The notes beneath the pieces were generated by a model. That model had not been told where the DNA came from. It did no database searches and was given only the letters and a program-made list of their open reading frames with translations. From the NCBI GenBank assembly GCA_938011325.1, contig CALLUD010000011.1, forward strand, positions 171,088 to 235,087: a DNA stretch of 64,000 bases, in the 5' to 3' direction. This stretch comes from an uncultured Spartobacteria bacterium. GTDB lineage: Bacteria > Verrucomicrobiota > Verrucomicrobiia > Chthoniobacterales > JAATET01. Positions 16,873-24,194 of this stretch are shown piece after piece; position 1 is the first letter of the stretch, and the number at the start of each line of letters is the position of its first letter. A program made the position numbers and the translations under genes.

Positions 16873-17412
16873 CTAGTTTCCGCCGCGGCTCTGGGAAAAA
16901 AGCGAACTGGAAAAATGGAAGACGTTCGTTTCCTCAAACTCCACGTCGTAGATGCTTCGCGTTTCCGTGCGCGTGATGCGGTTGCGCTTCCACCGGATCA
17001 CCCCATTGAGGGAATAAGTGCCGTTGGCCGAGGTGGCCGAATAGCTGATCGCCCGTGCCTTCACGCGCGCCCGCCCGGTGAGGGTAATCACCCCCGGCGC
17101 TCCGCAACCGCAGACCGACAGGAACGTCGTCTGCATCGTCAGCTTCCTCCCTTTCCTCACCCGCAGCACATCCCACGACGACACCGCAAAGCCCTCGCTC
17201 GAAGCGACCATCATCGAAGAGCGAACCGTCCCCCGCGTTCCGGAGCGGAAGTCGTTGATGGTCTGCTGGATCGTCCCAAACATCGGCGGAAACAGCTCCG
17301 GACTCGCCTCGCTGGTCAGCGAGATCCGTCCGAAGGAATTTCCCCGGAATTGTGCCTGCGCTCCCAGGCAGGTGAACCACCCCAGCAAAACGACGAAGGC
17401 GAGCGTTTTCAT
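16873..17412 (-). CDS. Secreted hypothetical protein
   Basis: A 179-residue protein with a clear signal peptide (MKTLAFVVLLGWFTCLGAQA, cleavage near residue 20). The mature part is basic and beta-rich, with a CGCG cysteine cluster near 100 (SVCGCGAPGVITLTGRA) and repeated Thr/Arg-rich strands such as RWKRNRITRTETRS towards the C-terminus. No family was recognised. The start at 17412 is set by the signal peptide; the frame is open further upstream but that part is unlike protein. It diverges from the PEP-CTERM pseudogene. Confidence 0.7.
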   Translation of the reverse strand: MKTLAFVVLLGWFTCLGAQAQFRGNSFGRISLTSEASPELFPPMFGTIQQTINDFRSGTRGTVRSSMMVASSEGFAVSSWDVLRVRKGRKLTMQTTFLSVCGCGAPGVITLTGRARVKARAISYSATSANGTYSLNGVIRWKRNRITRTETRSIYDVEFEETNVFHFSSSLFSQSRGGN

Positions 17413-17716
17413 TCCACAAGCAAAGGGAAACCGTCGATTCGTGGCAAACCATATGCACCGAAACGTTGATGCCCCCGGAATCTCCGCGTGAAGACCAGCT
17501 GACGCGGCAATCGCCGGAGCGGCGCGTGTTGGCGAACCCGATCGGACCCGCGCGGGAATGTGGCAACCTTGCTCCCCCCCACACACACGATTCCGCCGCT
17601 TTCATTCGCCGACGTATCTCCCTGCGTAAGGCAACTTGCAAGGCAGGAAAATTTTCACCACTCCCCCAATCGGCCCATTTACCGTCGGTTTCGGAACTGA
17701 TACGCCGACGCCCGTC
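17413..17716. other. Intergenic region between divergent secreted-protein genes
   Basis: About 300 bases without a convincing gene, separating two divergent genes for exported proteins. It contains a run of eight C followed by ACACACAC near 17573-17588. No clear promoter hexamers or operator were found. Promoters for both genes presumably lie here. Confidence 0.5.
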
Positions 17717-18305
17717 ATGAAGTTGTGCTCCCTGTTTTCCGTCCTGCCCTCCCCATTTTTCCGCCGGCTCGCCATCGTGCCTGCGGTGCTTCTGGGGGTT
17801 CTCTCCGCCCCCGCCAGGGGAGCACTCCTCGGCGACTACCCGCTTCAGGGCAACTTCGACAACGCGGTCCCTGGCCTGGATGCGCTCGTCCCGCATAGCG
17901 TCGGATCCGGATCCTCGTGGTCGTTCACGTCGGAAGGTTGGAGCTTCCAAAATGTCGCCGGCGTGGGGCAAACGGGACTGAGCCTCGAGATCCCCGCGAC
18001 CCTCTCCACCTATTCCGTCGGAATGGTGCTGCAGCTCTCCCACGTCACGGCCTACTCGAAGCTGCTCGATTTCAGCGGCCTCACCAGCGACACGGGCCTC
18101 TACGTCTACAACAACGCACTCAACCTTTATGTCGGCGGGTCCTCGTCCGGAGGCAACATCGAGTCCAATACCACGTTCCCCGGCGGAAATTCCGAACGCC
18201 TTCCCCACGGCGGTCCCGGAACCCGGCGTCTGCGGTCTGTTGATGGCGACCGTGCTTGGCGGTGTGGCGCTGCGCCGCATCCGCAGGAACACCCGCAAGG
18301 CCTGA
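17717..18305 (+). pseudogene. PEP-CTERM protein gene with internal deletion and frameshift (LamG-like domain)
   Basis: The gene starts with a good signal peptide (MKLCSLFSVL..., hydrophobic to about residue 36) and the beginning of a concanavalin-like/LamG domain: LLGDYPLQGNFDN, then LSTYSVGMVLQL, KLLDFSGLTSDTGLYVYN and LNLYVGGSSSGG. After about residue 160 the frame loses sense. In the next frame, from 18210, the DNA reads AVPEPGVCGLLMATVLGGVA then LRRIRRNTRKA and stop, a complete PEP-CTERM sorting tail. The second half of the domain is missing and the two ends are joined out of frame near 18185-18200. Only a non-sorted truncated product could be made. Confidence 0.85.
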
Positions 18306-18330
18306 TCACCCGCAGCTCCTGAAGCAGATC

Positions 18331-18352
18331 AAGGAGCGCGCTTGCGCTCCTT
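18331..18352. terminator. Bidirectional hairpin terminator
   Basis: AAGGAGCGC and GCGCTCCTT form a perfect 9-bp stem with a GCTT loop between the convergent PEP-CTERM pseudogene and the LysR gene. Only a short T-rich stretch (CGTTTGC) follows on the plus strand; on the minus strand the stem is followed by GATCTGCTTC, with no T-run. Confidence 0.6.
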
Positions 18353-18360
18353 CGTTTGCA

Positions 18361-19266
18361 CTATTTCGCAGCGAGGCGTGCGTGATCGACCGCGTTGCCC
18401 AGTGCATCGAGCATCGCGCGCAACGCGGCCGAGGTTCTTCCACGCTGCCACACGACGAGGAAATCCCACTTCGCCGTCTCGTCCGCGAGTTCCACGCACA
18501 CGATGCCGGGCGAGGGATGCCGCGGAAAATAGCCGGGCAGGATCGCCACCACGCCCTCGCTGTTGATCATGGAAAATCCCTCCGCGAGCGAATCCGGCGA
18601 GGGCACGAAGCGCGGACGGAATCCCGCGCGCCGGCAGAGCTGCGTCACCCATCGATCGCGGCCCGGCACGTCATGCTCCGGCGCGCTGAGAAATCCTTCG
18701 CCGCGCAGTTCCTTCAAACGAATCCTCCGCTTCCCCGCGAGCGGATGATCATCCGGCAGCGCCGCGACGACACGCAGCGTCGCGAGCTTGCGCGTGTAGA
18801 ATTCCGACGCCGCAAAGCCGCCCTCCTGTCCCGTGATCGCGAGGTCGAGCTCTCCCTTGCGCAGTCCGTCGATCTGCTCGCCGGGCGTGAGGTCGAGCAG
18901 CTTCACCTTCACGCCGGGGTGCGACTTGCGCAGCGAGGCCAGCGCGGGATCGAGCAGGATTTGCCCAACGGAGCCGAGATAGCCGACGCGAATGAGATCG
19001 CGTTGTCCCCGCGCCAGACGCCGCGCCTCGGCAAGCGCCGCGTCGAAATCCGCCAGCACCCGCGGCAGCGAGGAGGCCAGCGCGTGGCCGACATCCGTCG
19101 GGCGCACGCCGCTCGTCGTGCGCTCCAGCAGCGGGCCGCCGATTTCGTGCTCCAGCGCCTGCACCTGACGGGAGAGCGCGGACTGCGACATGCGAAGTCG
19201 CGACGCCGCGCGGTTCAGGCTCCCCTCCTCCAGCGCGACCAGAAAGACCCGAAGCTGCGAGAGCAT
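18361..19266 (-). CDS. LysR-family transcriptional regulator
   Basis: Cytoplasmic DNA-binding regulator, 301 residues. Residues 1-60 form the winged helix-turn-helix (LNRAASRLRMSQSALSRQVQALEHEIGGPLLERT), followed by a linker helix and a periplasmic-binding-like effector domain from about 90 (LIRVGYLGSVGQ). The effector is unknown. It is transcribed away from a DoxX gene, and a palindromic T-N11-A site lies just upstream of its start, the classic arrangement for a LysR protein that controls itself and its divergent neighbour. Confidence 0.93.
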   Translation of the reverse strand: MLSQLRVFLVALEEGSLNRAASRLRMSQSALSRQVQALEHEIGGPLLERTTSGVRPTDVGHALASSLPRVLADFDAALAEARRLARGQRDLIRVGYLGSVGQILLDPALASLRKSHPGVKVKLLDLTPGEQIDGLRKGELDLAITGQEGGFAASEFYTRKLATLRVVAALPDDHPLAGKRRIRLKELRGEGFLSAPEHDVPGRDRWVTQLCRRAGFRPRFVPSPDSLAEGFSMINSEGVVAILPGYFPRHPSPGIVCVELADETAKWDFLVVWQRGRTSAALRAMLDALGNAVDHARLAAK

Positions 19267-19276
19267 TCCCGGATGC

Positions 19277-19293
19277 TATGCACGAAACGCATA
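19277..19293. promoter_or_regulatory. Predicted LysR-type operator (TATGC-N7-GCATA)
   Basis: The palindrome TATGCACGAAACGCATA contains T-N11-A (T79 to A91 of the 192xx block) and lies 11 bases upstream of the regulator start and 73 bases upstream of the doxX start. Position and symmetry fit an autoregulatory LysR site. This is a prediction from pattern alone. Confidence 0.6.
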
Positions 19294-19365
19294 ACGGCAA
19301 TCGCAAACCGGCATTAGCCGCGCCGCGCCAAAGGCCTAGGCTTTCTCCCAACAAAACGTGAACCA

Positions 19366-19872
19366 ATGAAAGTTCTCACCACACTTCTCAAAACGGATTC
19401 CTCCATCACCACGGCGCTCCTTCGCGTCACGCTCGGCGCCGTGTTCTTCCCGCACGGCGCGCAGAAGGCACTGGGCTGGTTCGGCGGCCATGGCTTCTCC
19501 GGCACCATGGGCTTCTTCACGAGCCAGATGGGCATTCCCGCCCTGTTTGCCTTCCTCGCCATCGCCGCGGAGTTCGCCGGCGCCATCGCGCTGATCCTCG
19601 GCGCTGGCACCCGCATCGCCGCGCTCGGCATCGCCTCCGTGATGGCCGTCGCCATCGCGACCGTCCACGGCCAGTTCGGCTTCTTCATGAACTGGACCGG
19701 CACGCAACAGGGCGAAGGCTTCGAGTATCACCTGCTCGCGCTTGCCATGGCGGTCACACTCGTGCTGCGCGGCGCCGGCGCGCTGTCCGTCGACGAAGTG
19801 CTCGCCCGCAAACTCGAGCCCGTGACGGAGCCGAAATCCGGCGCTCTCGCCCCGGTGCTCCGCAACAGCTGA
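19366..19872 (+). CDS. DoxX-family membrane protein
   Basis: A 168-residue inner-membrane protein with four hydrophobic segments. TTALLRVTLGAVFFPHGAQKALGWFGG is the typical DoxX opening, and LFAFLAIAAEFAGAIALILG and the C-terminal YHLLALAMAVTLVLRGAG follow in order. Family members are linked to thiol stress and quinone oxidoreduction; exact roles are unclear. It is divergent from the LysR gene and probably controlled by it. A GC-rich hairpin with a T4 tail follows the stop codon. Confidence 0.9.
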   Translation: MKVLTTLLKTDSSITTALLRVTLGAVFFPHGAQKALGWFGGHGFSGTMGFFTSQMGIPALFAFLAIAAEFAGAIALILGAGTRIAALGIASVMAVAIATVHGQFGFFMNWTGTQQGEGFEYHLLALAMAVTLVLRGAGALSVDEVLARKLEPVTEPKSGALAPVLRNS

Positions 19873-19906
19873 GGCTTCGTCGAAAACGAAGCGCTCCCCC
19901 CGACAG

Positions 19907-19935
19907 GCGCGGCGGTCGCAACCCGCCGCGCTTTT
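19907..19935 (+). terminator. Rho-independent terminator after doxX
   Basis: GCGCGGCGG and CCGCCGCGC form a 9-bp stem with a 7-base loop, followed directly by TTTT. A smaller hairpin (GCTTCGT...ACGAAGC) precedes it at 19874-19892. Confidence 0.7.
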
Positions 19936-20031
19936 CCATGCCTGCCTCCGCCGCACGACGACCGTGCGCACGCTCGAGCGCTTGCCGGCCACATCCTCCG
20001 CCGGCCGGCAACCCGCAGCGCGCCCGCTTCT

Positions 20032-20676
20032 TCAGTCTTTCAACACCAGCCAGTTCGGCATGTGGAGCTGCCAGTGAATGGCCGCCGCGCGCAGCAGGAA
20101 ACTCACCGTCACCCCCGCGACCGCGCCCTCCAGCCGGTATTGCGGCGCAAACGCCAGCACCGCCGCAAAGAGCACGCACCCGATCGTCAGCGGCACCGCA
20201 TACAGCTCGCGCGACATCAGCAGCGTCTTGCGTCCCGCCAGCACGTCACGCAGCAGGCCTCCGCCGATCGCCGTCACCACGCCCAGGATCACCGGCCCCG
20301 CCGGCAGGCCAAAGTCGTATTTCCACACCTTCTCCGTCGCCACGATCGCAAAGAACGCCGCGCCAAACGCATCGAGATACAGGAAGATCGAATACACCTG
20401 CCCCTCGGTGAACAGCGACCGCGTGAAGAACGCGAGCGCCGAGGCGCCCAGCGCCACCCAGAGATAGGTGAGGTCCTCCGCCCAGAAGATCGGCGCGTTG
20501 AGAATCATATCGCGCACCGTGCCCCCGCCCACCGAGGTGATCGCCCCCAGCACCAGCACGCCGAACAAATCCACGCCGTCGCGCTTGATCGCCGCCACCG
20601 CCGTGATGGCAAACGCGGCCACCGGCGCCAATCCCGCCCAGTAACTCAACTCTGCGACAGACATGCCGCCCATCAT
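20032..20676 (-). CDS. Trimeric intracellular cation channel (TRIC/UPF0126) family protein
   Basis: A 214-residue inner-membrane protein with about seven hydrophobic helices. The two copies of the family motif are visible: GAITSVGGGTVRDMILN in the first half and VTAIGGGLLRDVLAGRK in the second, with a conserved LDAFGAAFFAI between. Bacterial members are cation channels or glycine-type transporters by relationship; the substrate here is unknown. The start is uncertain between 20676 and an ATG at 20664. No gene partner is adjacent. Confidence 0.9.
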   Translation of the reverse strand: MMGGMSVAELSYWAGLAPVAAFAITAVAAIKRDGVDLFGVLVLGAITSVGGGTVRDMILNAPIFWAEDLTYLWVALGASALAFFTRSLFTEGQVYSIFLYLDAFGAAFFAIVATEKVWKYDFGLPAGPVILGVVTAIGGGLLRDVLAGRKTLLMSRELYAVPLTIGCVLFAAVLAFAPQYRLEGAVAGVTVSFLLRAAAIHWQLHMPNWLVLKD

Positions 20677-20694
20677 GTCCCGCGCCCGCCCGAT

Positions 20695-20712
20695 CCGCGA
20701 GGCAATCCCGCG
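20695..20712 (-). repeat. Palindromic intergenic repeat, inverted core copy
   Basis: Read on the minus strand this is CGCGGGATTGCCTCGCGG, matching the core CGCGGNATTGCCTCGCG of the copies at 20783 and 22061. It lies upstream of the TRIC gene. Confidence 0.5.
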
Positions 20713-20782
20713 TCATCACTTCGGCCGTTCCCCAGGAAGGTCTCGGACCTGCCTCGCGAGACTCAAGGCAGCTCGCGGACCC

Positions 20783-20854
20783 GGTAGGTCGCGGCATTGC
20801 CTCGCGCGCTCCCGCGCGTCCCGCCCTGCGGGCTGACCTTTCGCTCAGGCTACC
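20783..20854 (+). repeat. Palindromic intergenic repeat, long copy 1
   Basis: A 72-base element bounded by GGTAG and its inverse CTACC, with core GTCGCGGCATTGCCTCGCG and a CCCTGCGGG segment. The same order recurs at 22061-22119. The surrounding 20677-20999 interval holds no convincing gene. It resembles REP-like elements, without an encoded enzyme in the window. Confidence 0.6.
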
Positions 20855-20999
20855 TCGATCGCGCCCGCCCCGAGCGCTTCGCAGAGCGAAGCGGCTCCAG
20901 CGTGCCTTTCACCCCCGCGGCCTTCGCGGCCCTGGCGTGACATCCCCTTCGTGTCTTCGTGCCTTCGTGCGAGGCCCCTCCTGCCTTCTGCCTCCCGCC

Positions 21000-21459
21000 C
21001 TATTCCCGAGGCTGCAGGGTCCAGTTCCCTTGTGAAAGGAGACCGCCCACGGAACTGATCCTGTAGAACTTCCCCCGGATTCCGTCGCTCCCGCCACCCG
21101 CCGTGTAGATCGTGGTGAAAATGCGCTCCGGTGTCTTTTCCAACACCTGAAAGAAAACCGACCTCCCCGCGACTTCGAGGGGAGCTTTCTCCCCCGAATC
21201 CGGAAACTCGATGGTCAGCCTTCCCTCGCCGTCTTTGGCGATCACGACATTCCTCACCGAAGGATACGTCCCATCCGTCGCGGGCATATGAATTCGAACG
21301 AGCTGGTAATTCCCGGGCTCGATCTCGATCGGTTCGGCCTCGACAGCATCACCCAGCGGCGCGCGGAGGATGGCTCTATTCATTTCCGAGGATGCTTCCT
21401 GCGCCTTGCAGGCACACCGCAACGGAGAGGAACGCTAGGGTCAGGATTGTGGGTTTCAA
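21000..21459 (-). pseudogene. Secreted hypothetical protein gene with signal peptide out of frame
   Basis: From 21383 to 21000 the minus strand encodes MNRAILRAPLGDAVEAEPIE and a plausible beta-rich body of about 126 residues with IEPGNYQLVRIHMP, VVIAKDGEGRLTIEF and the closing GKFYRISSVGGLL and GNWTLQPRE. Just upstream, in another frame, a TTG at 21459 begins LKPTILTLAFLSVAVCLQGA, which looks like a signal peptide and ends at a TAG at 21376-21378. Joining the two needs a single-frame shift near 21376-21400. Either the gene is frameshifted or the body is expressed without export from the ATG at 21383. No family recognised. Confidence 0.55.
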
Positions 21460-21791
21460 GCGGGGGTCTTTGCACGCAAAGGGGCGCGGCTGGGTGGCGA
21501 AGGGCGGGCTTTTGGGGGCGGAGACGGAGGACTGGGGAGCCGGACGGGAGTTCTGCGGGGAGGAAGGGGGCGGTCGGGAGGTCGGTCGCGCCCCCGGGCG
21601 GGGGCCAGAGGCGTGGCGGGAACCGCCGGGCGTCGCGGATGGCGCAAAGCGCGAGCCCGGCGGTCCCGCGGCTGCCTTGGGAACGGAGCCGGAGAGACTT
21701 TCGGGGGGGGCGAGGACGGGACGGCGATTCCGACCCGGAACCACCGGGAATGCAACGACACCGATTGGCAGGTGAGTTGGCATTGCCTGAT

Positions 21792-21820
21792 AGGTAAGTC
21801 GGGGAATTCCCCGACCTGGT
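21792..21820. repeat. Palindromic intergenic repeat with perfect 18-base palindrome
   Basis: The centre GTCGGGGAATTCCCCGAC (21798-21815) is a perfect palindrome, flanked by AGGTAA and CTGGT. It matches the GGTAGGTCGCGGAATTGCC start of the copy at 22061 with a few changes, so I group it in the same family. Confidence 0.5.
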
Positions 21821-22017
21821 AGGGACGTTTGCCCCACCAGAGATAACAAGGCAAGAAAAAGTTCGCTGCTTGAACCTCAAGGCACCGAATCAGGGGGCAC
21901 GAAGCCCTCGAAGGATCATGCCGGGCCTCACACGAAGGCGCGCGCATGGATACCGTCTAGCAATCAGGCAACAAACAGGCAATCACGACGATGACAGGGA
22001 GAGGCGCGCGTATCTGA

Positions 22018-22059
22018 AGGCAGGTCGCGGAATTGCCTCACGCGCTCCCGCGCGTCTCG
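22018..22059 (+). repeat. Palindromic intergenic repeat, partial copy
   Basis: Starts AGGCAGGTCGCGGAATTGCC and continues through ACGCGCTCCCGCGCGTC, matching the first half of the long copy at 20783. It abuts the next full copy at 22061. Confidence 0.55.
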
Positions 22060-22060
22060 A

Positions 22061-22119
22061 GGTAGGTCGCGGAATTGCCTCGCGCATTCCCACCCGTCTC
22101 GCCCTGCGGGCAGGCTACC
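22061..22119 (+). repeat. Palindromic intergenic repeat, long copy 2
   Basis: A 59-base element bounded by GGTAG and CTACC; with flanks the ends are CGAGGTAG and CTACCTCG. Core GTCGCGGAATTGCCTCGCGC, then CCCTGCGGGC. Same layout as 20783-20854. Confidence 0.6.
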
Positions 22120-22140
22120 TCGATCGCCCCCGCGATTCGA

Positions 22141-22199
22141 TGTTCCGGGTCGCGACAGCGATTCTGCCGGCCCGGAACACCGGCCTTGGGAAAGGCCGG
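22141..22199. other. Two adjacent hairpins upstream of a PEP-CTERM gene
   Basis: TGTTCCGGG (22141-22149) pairs perfectly with CCCGGAACA (22171-22179), and immediately after it CCGGCCTT (22180-22187) pairs with AAGGCCGG (22192-22199) across a GGGA loop. There is no T-run, so they are not ordinary terminators. They lie about 190 bases upstream of the PEP-CTERM gene start. Function unknown. Confidence 0.5.
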
Positions 22200-22391
22200 G
22201 CCTGATTCTGTCAGCCCGCAACCCCCTTTCAAGCAACGACCTTTGGGAACGCGCCCGCAGCTACCTCGGCCTCGTGACCCCACGCCTTTTTCGTTGACCC
22301 AAGGCGCTGTTTTGCACCTCCTTGTGCGGCGTTGAAATGTCAGCGAACTGAAGGTTCCGTGACACATTCCGCGTTCCCAACACGTCGTGTC

Positions 22392-23912
22392 ATGAAATTC
22401 TTCCTCCGTTTGATTCGCCCTGCATGTCTCATCGCGATTGGCGGGGTGCTTGCCTCCCCGATGACGGTCGCGGCCCAATCGTTTTCGGGCAAGGTGGTCA
22501 CGGATCGAAACTCTGCGTGGATCGGGGTTGGTGGTGAGGGATCGTTTCGGATCTTTGGTGGTTTCGAGTGGGGGGATTCCGGGAGCGGCCTCTCGATCGG
22601 AATGTCGGGCGGCTCCGGATACGTGGAGATCTCCAGCGGCAGCATCACCGCGGCAGTCATCCACGTATCGGGCGCATCCTCGACGGGGACTTTCAATCTC
22701 AGGGGCGGAGAGACGAGGGCTGGGGCTCTGTCGATCCATGGCGGAGGAACCATGCTGGTCGAACCCGGGGCCTTTTTCAGTGCGAACTACCTCCAAATAC
22801 AAGACGCGGCCGGCGAGCCTCCGGCGACGCTCATCCACAAAGGGCTGCTGGAAGTGAGATACTTCTGGCGATCGGGATACGGGAGCAGCTCGAGGGTGGA
22901 AATCGACGGCGGCACCATCCGCTTCAATTCCGCGACGTCGAACATTTACGGCTTCCTCCCGGGGGATGTGACCCTGGCCAACGCGGGCGGAATATTTGAT
23001 ACGCAGGGTTTTTCGGTGCCCATCGATGTCACGCTGGGAGGCGCGGGCGCGCTGACGAAGACGGGCAGCGGCACGCTCTCCCTCAACACCAGCCAGAGCT
23101 ACACCGGCGCCACGCACGTGAACGAAGGGACTCTCAAGGTGCGGAACGGGACGTTCGCCTCGGCCTCCGTGGCGCTCGCGGAAGGAACGACCTTCGAAGC
23201 GGAAAATGTCCCCTCCTACTCCGGCGCGATTACCGGAGAAGGAAGATTCGTGAAGCTGGGCCCGGACACAACGACTCTCTCCGGCGAGAGCACCTACACC
23301 GGCACGACGACGATCACCGAAGGCAGGCTGGTCGTGAATGGCTCGATCGCAAGCAGCGCGCTCACGACGGTGGGCAACGGCGGCACGCTCTCGGGCTCCG
23401 GCACCGTCGGCGCGCTCGTCGTCGAAGGCACCCTCTCGCCCGGCAACAGCCCCGGGACCCTGAACGCCGGCGATACGGACTGGCTCAGCGGTGCGACCTA
23501 CGTGTGGGAGATCAACGACGCCACCGGTGAGGCGGGGACCAACTGGGATCTGCTGAGCGTTAACGGCACGCTCTCGCTGACCGGCCTCGACGCGGGCAAT
23601 CCCTTCACGATCGCGCTGCATTCGCTCGGCCTCGACGATGAGCCTGGCCTCACGGCGAACTTCAACCCCACGAAGAGCTACACGTGGATTCTCGTGACCA
23701 CGACGTCGGGCATCTCGGGCTTCGACGAGAGCACATTCGTCATCGACGCGAGCGGCTTCGCGAACGCGCCTCACAGCTCGCGGTTTTCGATCTCCAGCGA
23801 CGGCACGACGCTCTCCCTCATCTACTCCGCGGTTCCCGAGCCTGCGACCTGGGGCGCGATGATCGGCATCGGCCTGCTCGCCATGGCGGCGCTCCGCAGG
23901 CGGCGCGCGTAG
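22392..23912 (+). CDS. PEP-CTERM protein with autotransporter-associated beta-strand repeats
   Basis: An exported surface protein of 506 residues. Signal peptide about 1-29 (MKFFLRLIRPACLIAIGGVL...VAAQ). The body is Gly/Thr/Ser-rich and predicted to form a beta-helix, with repeats GAGALTKTGSGTLSLNTSQS YTGATHVNEGTLKV and the related TTLSGESTYTGTTTITEGRLVVNG, the signature of the autotransporter-associated repeat. The GTLSPGNSPGTLNAG element precedes the tail. The C-terminus VPEPATWGAMIGIGLLAMAA plus LRRRRA is a full PEP-CTERM signal for exosortase. No exosortase gene is in the window. An in-frame domain remnant follows directly after the stop codon. Confidence 0.9.
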   Translation: MKFFLRLIRPACLIAIGGVLASPMTVAAQSFSGKVVTDRNSAWIGVGGEGSFRIFGGFEWGDSGSGLSIGMSGGSGYVEISSGSITAAVIHVSGASSTGTFNLRGGETRAGALSIHGGGTMLVEPGAFFSANYLQIQDAAGEPPATLIHKGLLEVRYFWRSGYGSSSRVEIDGGTIRFNSATSNIYGFLPGDVTLANAGGIFDTQGFSVPIDVTLGGAGALTKTGSGTLSLNTSQSYTGATHVNEGTLKVRNGTFASASVALAEGTTFEAENVPSYSGAITGEGRFVKLGPDTTTLSGESTYTGTTTITEGRLVVNGSIASSALTTVGNGGTLSGSGTVGALVVEGTLSPGNSPGTLNAGDTDWLSGATYVWEINDATGEAGTNWDLLSVNGTLSLTGLDAGNPFTIALHSLGLDDEPGLTANFNPTKSYTWILVTTTSGISGFDESTFVIDASGFANAPHSSRFSISSDGTTLSLIYSAVPEPATWGAMIGIGLLAMAALRRRRA

Positions 23913-24155
23913 GGCGAGGAGCGCACGACGCCGTATGAGTTCGCGATCATCTCCGGCACCGCGCGCGACAATCACAAGGTGAAGTGGGTGAAGATCCGGC
24001 GGAAGAGCGGGAACTACCAGCGCACCAGCGGGAACAGCAAGCTGTGGTATCGCCTCGTCGATCTGGAGCCGGGCCGGCACACGTTCCTCGTGCGCGCCAT
24101 GGACCACTCGGGCAACCTGTCGCGCAGCGTGCGGGTGACGGTGATTCGCAAGTAG
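23913..24155 (+). pseudogene. Orphan C-terminal Ig-like domain remnant
   Basis: Directly after the PEP-CTERM stop codon and in the same frame, 80 codons encode GEERTTPYEFAIISGTARDN, then VKWVKIRR, a Gly/Asn loop, LWYRLVDLEPGRHTFLVRAM and DHSGNLSRSVRVTVIRK before TAG at 24153-24155. It matches the C-terminal domain of the secreted proteins at 32673, 54018 and 57669 in its W, L-x-PG, A-x-D, G-x-x-S and final V-x-R positions. No start codon suits it and its N-terminal part is missing, so it is probably the 3' end of a lost gene. Confidence 0.7.
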
Positions 24156-24194
24156 CCGCGCCGCGAAGGCGGCGCTCCCGCAGCGCGGCGGCGA

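Larger units (their letters stand above)
21460..22391. other. Gene-poor region with G-rich tract and repeats
   Basis: About 930 bases with no convincing gene; the open frames here are proline/arginine-rich by-products of base composition. From about 21480 to 21740 the plus strand is strongly G-rich with many runs of three or more G. From 21792 it carries palindromic repeats, and 22141-22199 holds two adjacent hairpins. The promoter of the following PEP-CTERM gene probably lies in the last 150 bases. Confidence 0.6.

Noticed and set aside
21376..21849. Proline-rich open frame on the minus strand
   Set aside because: Most of it is a product of the G-rich tract; only its last 27 codons look like a signal peptide and these were treated with the frameshifted gene.
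22018..22119. Possible CRISPR-like direct repeats
   Set aside because: Only two adjacent imperfect copies, without equal-length spacers or cas genes; they fit the palindromic repeat family instead.
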